A DNA stretch of 64,000 nucleotides from Cyclina sinensis. Its lineage: Eukaryota > Mollusca > Bivalvia > Venerida > Veneridae. Position numbers and translations under genes: made by a program. Location of the stretch: positions 17,617,908 to 17,681,907 of the forward strand of contig JAAONU010000019.1 in NCBI GenBank assembly GCA_012932295.1, in the 5' to 3' direction. The notes below the pieces were generated by a model, which did no database searches, was not told the origin of the DNA, and was given only the letters and a program-made list of their open reading frames with translations. This document shows positions 60,901-64,000 of the stretch, one piece after another; position 1 is the first letter of the stretch, and every line of letters begins with the position of its first letter.

Positions 60901-63900
60901 GAGTTACGTGTATCTTGCATAAAGTCTGGCGAAATTAGTTATTAATTTACAATACATAAAGTATTCGTGTCCAAATTATATTGGCTTCTTTTATCACTTA
61001 ACACAGACGCTACTAGTATTTCACTCGTGCAAACTCGGTCTTCTCCGGAATTTTCCTTGGTAATTAAGGCCCAATAAAAAATCAAAACCATTTAAAACAC
61101 TTGAAACATCTGTGTATCAAGAACAATAAAAATATCTCCATTTGTTATAAAAAACGATAATGACGTCATAATGGCTTCATTCTTCAGGGGAGTGGCACTA
61201 TACTAACGATGACTTTGGTAGGCCTGGTTCCTGTAGCTCAACATTCAGCCTTAGTTCAAGCCAGTGGAGTGCTAGGAAACAGGTTATTCAGGCACTGCTT
61301 GACGCCAGTCCGAAATCTGTGTATAAAAACCTTTACAATTTTTGTATGTTTATAATTTTTTTGTTTTATCTGTCAACAAGATATGAAATTTTGCATACAT
61401 GTGCTAAAGAAATGGTGAATTTGTATGTCATATGATTTGCAAACATCTACTGGTAGGAAATGTTTTAGTGTGGAGTTGATAACTTCAGTAAACATCGATA
61501 AATTTTCTATCTTCAGATCTTTATAATTCCATATAGTGTACACTTACCTTTGACCCAGGTACTTGAATATAAATATTCTGTTATGAAAGTATTTGCATTG
61601 TTGTGAACAGAGACATACAGGTGCGAATACCTGCTTTCAAATACCACCTCTGGGGGAAGACGGTGACCACACTGAACATAGACAGACAAGAGACTGATGC
61701 ATCGAGAATAGGTATTTTTATCGTTAATTTTTAAGATAGAAATATACATTCAACCGATGCATGTTTAGATGATCCCTGTAGTAATTAAAAACTGGTAAAA
61801 CACGGAAACTGTGGATTGGAAATGTTCTTTATGTTGTATTTGGAGCTATGGGTGCCAAGTGCGGATTTTGGATTTTGAAGAAAGAAATTATAACTTTAAT
61901 TTTAATACGAAACTTTCAAATCTTGTAAAGCTACCTTGATATTTTTTGATGGCTTAACAGAAAGCAAATTCATTAAGCAAAATTGCATGTATATACAATT
62001 TTATTTTTCAAAAAAAGCCTCTATTCCCAAAGTTGGTCATCACTCACCAGGGTCTTAACCGATAAGTATGCTGGCCGAAGATCAAGAAAAGTCTCGCTGC
62101 ATTGCTCATTCATCCGTCCGTCACGCTTTCTTGTTTGAGCCACTCAAAGAAACAGACCTGGAATCTCGTGTATCGATAGACCGATGCCGTTGCTGTGATA
62201 TGATAACTCTTTAATCATAATGATTGTATAATTATCGTCTTTATTCCGTCATTGGCAACGATACATGCTTCAGTTTCGTTATTTCATTTTACAGGATATC
62301 ATAATGACGCATTACTTTCGGGACCTGGTAACCAGGGCACTTTTGTATGTAGCGGTGACACAACCTTTATGGCTGATGATTCGCACTATACTGTAGTTGC
62401 TGGGGAAACGAACGACTATGCCCATACTAGCAAGTAAGCGTTATAAGCACGTAAAACCCGTGCTTTTATTGCGAATGTATGTTAGTCTTTCAGAAATCTA
62501 CCGGAGGAATGAATTCAGTTTTAAAAAAGTTGCAAGTGCACTGATTATTGGTATTTTTCTAAAAACATAACTTTTTACCTACAAACATTTTGCTTTTTCT
62601 GTAGCTATGACTGCAACAAGGCCAAATCAGAGCTCACAAAATACCATTACTCCATTCTACATGCTTCATACGAGCCTCATGTCATATCATACTGGCAGAC
62701 ACACGGGTGCTTTGACGAAATAGCTGCGAAGCTGGGATATAGGCTCTATCTTACAAACGTAAGAATCAGTTACGTCAAATTTTAATATACAAACATAAAA
62801 AAAGATCTTAATCTCAATCGTCCAATGTGACAACCGTAAGATTTTTTTCTTTAAGTGGGTGGGGGAGGGGCGGGGGGTGGGGGTAAAGTATGCACACAAC
62901 AAATCAAATTATCGTGATCTAAGGTCTTCTGTAAGGTGATAAAAGGTAATAATTCAAGGCAGTATGTTTTGGTTACGAAAGAAAAGGAAACAAAAATGGT
63001 TTATATGCTGTGTTTAAATGTTTCACACACTAGGCAGTTCTACCCGATACGGCCAAGAGTGGAGGAAGATTTTGTTACAAGATCACCATACACAATGACG
63101 GCTATGCCGCACCTTACAAACAGCTGGAAGCTCGGATAATTCTTCTAAACAAAGCAGATGGGTAGGAAACATTTCAATAGTAGTGTACAGTCTAAAATTT
63201 GAAAATTAGTTTAATTATTTGGATTTATTCCGTACTGGTAAAAGAATCAGTGATTTAAGGTTTTAAGCAAGTGATAAAGAAAAAATTTTAGTTTAGTTGA
63301 CCCCCTTAGCTATTTTATTTCCCTATAATAACACTTACACATTGGACATCAGTTTAACGTCTCACTTGAAATGTCATGTATATACATCGATTACATGCGG
63401 TAGACTTTACCTGTTATATAATAAAGTATCCACTCATCTAAAGTTTTTTTGTGAGTATCTTTAACAACGGTTTTCTGAAAAAAAAAGCAAATAGATACAT
63501 CATGCTACAATAAACCTCACATTGCATCATAAGACACCCTTTATATTGCATCTCTTTTTGCAACGTCATATCTCATGACGCTGTGTAAAATCACAACAAT
63601 ATTTTATATTCATGTCGCATCACATCATGTCAGCAGTATTTTACGTCATGGTACGTCATATTAGGTGACATCATTTCTAATGTTAGAATACGTAATGTCT
63701 CATAATACTTAGTTACGACCAAAACCGAAAACGGTACGGCACATCATGTTTTGTCATTGAAAATAATATCAAAACATAAAGTTGCACGGTAAAGTTCTAC
63801 AAAACCGAACAGTTCGAGAAGCATAAATTAAATATTTATGTTAAAAGAATTATTGTGTATTTTATATGGGCAAACCGTTAGAAATAGACGTTTATAAAAC

Positions 63901-64000
63901 TTTTCATTTTTCATATAATTTCCTTTTAAACAATAAATTGCAAAGAAATCTTTCTCATTAGTTCGCAACACACAATCACGATTCCAAATGTGGATGCCAG
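57910..64000 (+). CDS. Secreted DUF4874/DUF4832-type protein, 3' end outside window
   Basis: Eleven exons with consistent phases and GT-AG introns: 57910-57955, 58383-58458, 58659-58770, 59478-59654, 59958-60075, 61188-61320, 61611-61711, 62295-62433, 62605-62758, 63034-63161 and 63962 onwards; about 407 residues visible. Residues 1-16 are a signal peptide (ILYSLYIPLVVFY), followed by a Cys-rich stretch (CGFICIQGDQCSC). The N-terminal DUF4874-like part includes NPGRGLYHM, LRLYYLDTYVN and TVLLRFAYT. The DUF4832-like part includes AAIQAGFIGRWGEWHYTNDD, VDIQVRIPAF, RIGYHNDALL, GETNDY and VISYWQTHGCFDEIAAKLGY. These families have barrel-like, glycosidase-like features but no established activity. 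The acidic residue of GRWGEWH is a candidate active-site position (inference). Confidence 0.88.
58383..58458 (+). CDS. DUF4832 gene exon 2 (Cys-rich)
   Basis: Acceptor ATTTCAG, donor GTAAGT. Encodes LQCGFICIQGDQCSCSASLD with four cysteines, which probably form disulfides in the mature N terminus. Confidence 0.75.
58659..58770 (+). CDS. DUF4832 gene exon 3
   Basis: Encodes SSLRYTKFDDGENVVNPGRG followed by LYHM. The NPGRGLY motif marks the start of the DUF4874-like region. Donor GTATGT, phase 0 end. Confidence 0.88.
58990..59178 (+). mobile_element. tRNA-derived SINE in intron 3
   Basis: Head GAAGAGCAGTCGTTAGGGAT with the B box at GCTGGTTCGAATCC. The body AATATAAGTTGTAATAACTT and CTTCCTAATTGACGAG is shared with 31255-31330 and 13905-14095. 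The tail is AACCTTTACC, like that of the SINE at 30436-30704. Confidence 0.8.
59478..59654 (+). CDS. DUF4832 gene exon 4
   Basis: 59 codons in phase 0, acceptor TTTCCTAG, donor GTAAGT. Core VVLRLYYLDTYVNRDLDSSF and WTVLLRFAYTEDSS are DUF4874-like beta-strand/helix segments. Confidence 0.9.
59958..60075 (+). CDS. DUF4832 gene exon 5
   Basis: Acceptor CTATCAG, donor GTAAGT. Encodes LSQILQHISYLD and PVIAAIQAGFIGRWG, where the last motif continues in exon 6 as GEWHYT. Confidence 0.9.
60076..61187. other. Intron 5 of the DUF4832 gene
   Basis: 1.1 kb, AT-rich. No repeat or additional exon recognised. Confidence 0.6.
61188..61320 (+). CDS. DUF4832 gene exon 6
   Basis: Acceptor TTCTTCAG. Encodes EWHYTNDDFGRPGSCSSTFS and WSARKQVIQALLDASPKS. 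The donor GTATAA is weaker than the others, but the phase fits exon 7 (leftover GT). Confidence 0.85.
61611..61711 (+). CDS. DUF4832 gene exon 7
   Basis: Acceptor GTGAACAG, donor GTATTT. Encodes DIQVRIPAFKYHLWGKTVTT and ends ASRIG, which joins YHNDALL of exon 8. Confidence 0.85.
62295..62433 (+). CDS. DUF4832 gene exon 8
   Basis: Acceptor TTTTACAG, donor GTAAGC. Encodes YHNDALLSGPGNQGTFVCSG and YTVVAGETNDY, typical of the DUF4832 core. Confidence 0.9.
62605..62758 (+). CDS. DUF4832 gene exon 9
   Basis: Acceptor TTCTGTAG, donor GTAAGA. Encodes SELTKYHYSILHASYEPHVI and CFDEIAAKLGYRLYLTN. Confidence 0.9.
62855..62883 (+). other. G-rich tract, G-quadruplex-capable
   Basis: Five consecutive runs of three or more G separated by single bases (GGGTGGGGGAGGGGCGGGGG and onward), in intron 9 on the coding strand. 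It stands out in an AT-rich window. Confidence 0.7.
63034..63161 (+). CDS. DUF4832 gene exon 10
   Basis: Acceptor CACACTAG. Encodes SGGRFCYKITIHNDGYAAPY and LEARIILLNKADG. The donor reads GTAGGA; read unspliced, the next in-frame codon would be TAG. Splicing is preferred because the domain is incomplete at this point and an in-phase continuation exists at 63962. Confidence 0.8.
63162..63961. other. Intron 10 of the DUF4832 gene
   Basis: 0.8 kb. 63540-63670 holds a loose cluster of CGTCAT and CATCATG motifs, possibly a decayed simple repeat. No other feature seen. Confidence 0.5.
63962..64000 (+). CDS. DUF4832 gene exon 11 (cut by window end)
   Basis: After TTCTCATTAG the frame continues SQHTITIPNVDA, joined in phase to KADG of exon 10. 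Only 39 bases are visible. Confidence 0.6.

Noticed and set aside
63160..63165. Stop codon TAG ending the DUF4832-type protein here
   Set aside because: The GT within GGGTAG can act as a donor, the domain is incomplete, and an in-phase continuation follows an acceptor at 63961. Transcript data would settle it.

Overview
The window is AT-rich eukaryotic genomic DNA with spliced genes, long introns, decayed transposons and tRNA-derived SINEs. Several repeats look like types I associate with bivalve molluscs: a short inverted-repeat element with a GATCAGNCGC hairpin, a 155-bp repeat ending in GGACGGACGG, and SINEs ending in CCTTTACC. A bivalve is therefore my best guess for the source, but no rRNA or mitochondrial marker is present to confirm it.

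Layout. 1-860: sequence with no gene that I can see, ending in a palindromic MITE (721-886). 860-23480: a head-to-tail array of related, diverged segmental duplicates (units A to E). Each carries one copy of the same short exon. Copies A-D are broken (stops, lost donor or lost signal-peptide part); copy E at 20213-20445 is intact. Unit A is interrupted by a complete LINE (2971-8019) with a 12-bp target-site duplication and an open 1268-codon endonuclease/reverse transcriptase frame. Unit B is repeated almost perfectly (8383-9704 and 9711-11032).

20213-28899: a complete five-exon gene on the plus strand. All splice phases fit. It encodes a 497-residue predicted secreted protein: signal peptide, short cysteine-containing module, coiled coil and olfactomedin domain. 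Exon 1 is the member of the array that is still in use.

28900-52960: gene-poor. It holds SINEs, a second pair of non-coding segmental duplicates (about 32440-35110 and 37840-40290), a LINE endonuclease fragment, a 155-bp tandem repeat, a 24-bp minisatellite whose minus strand reads as an octapeptide repeat, two copies of a short inverted-repeat transposon, and two weak orphan exon candidates.

52964-57480: a transposon graveyard. It contains a broken Tigger/pogo-like transposase (minus strand), unrecognised coding-like scraps, and a PIF1-like helicase fragment interrupted by an old relative of the LINE in unit A.

57910-64000: the 5' part of a plus-strand gene with eleven exons visible, running off the window. 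It encodes a predicted secreted protein with DUF4874/DUF4832-type sequence. The two host genes show no evident functional link to each other.
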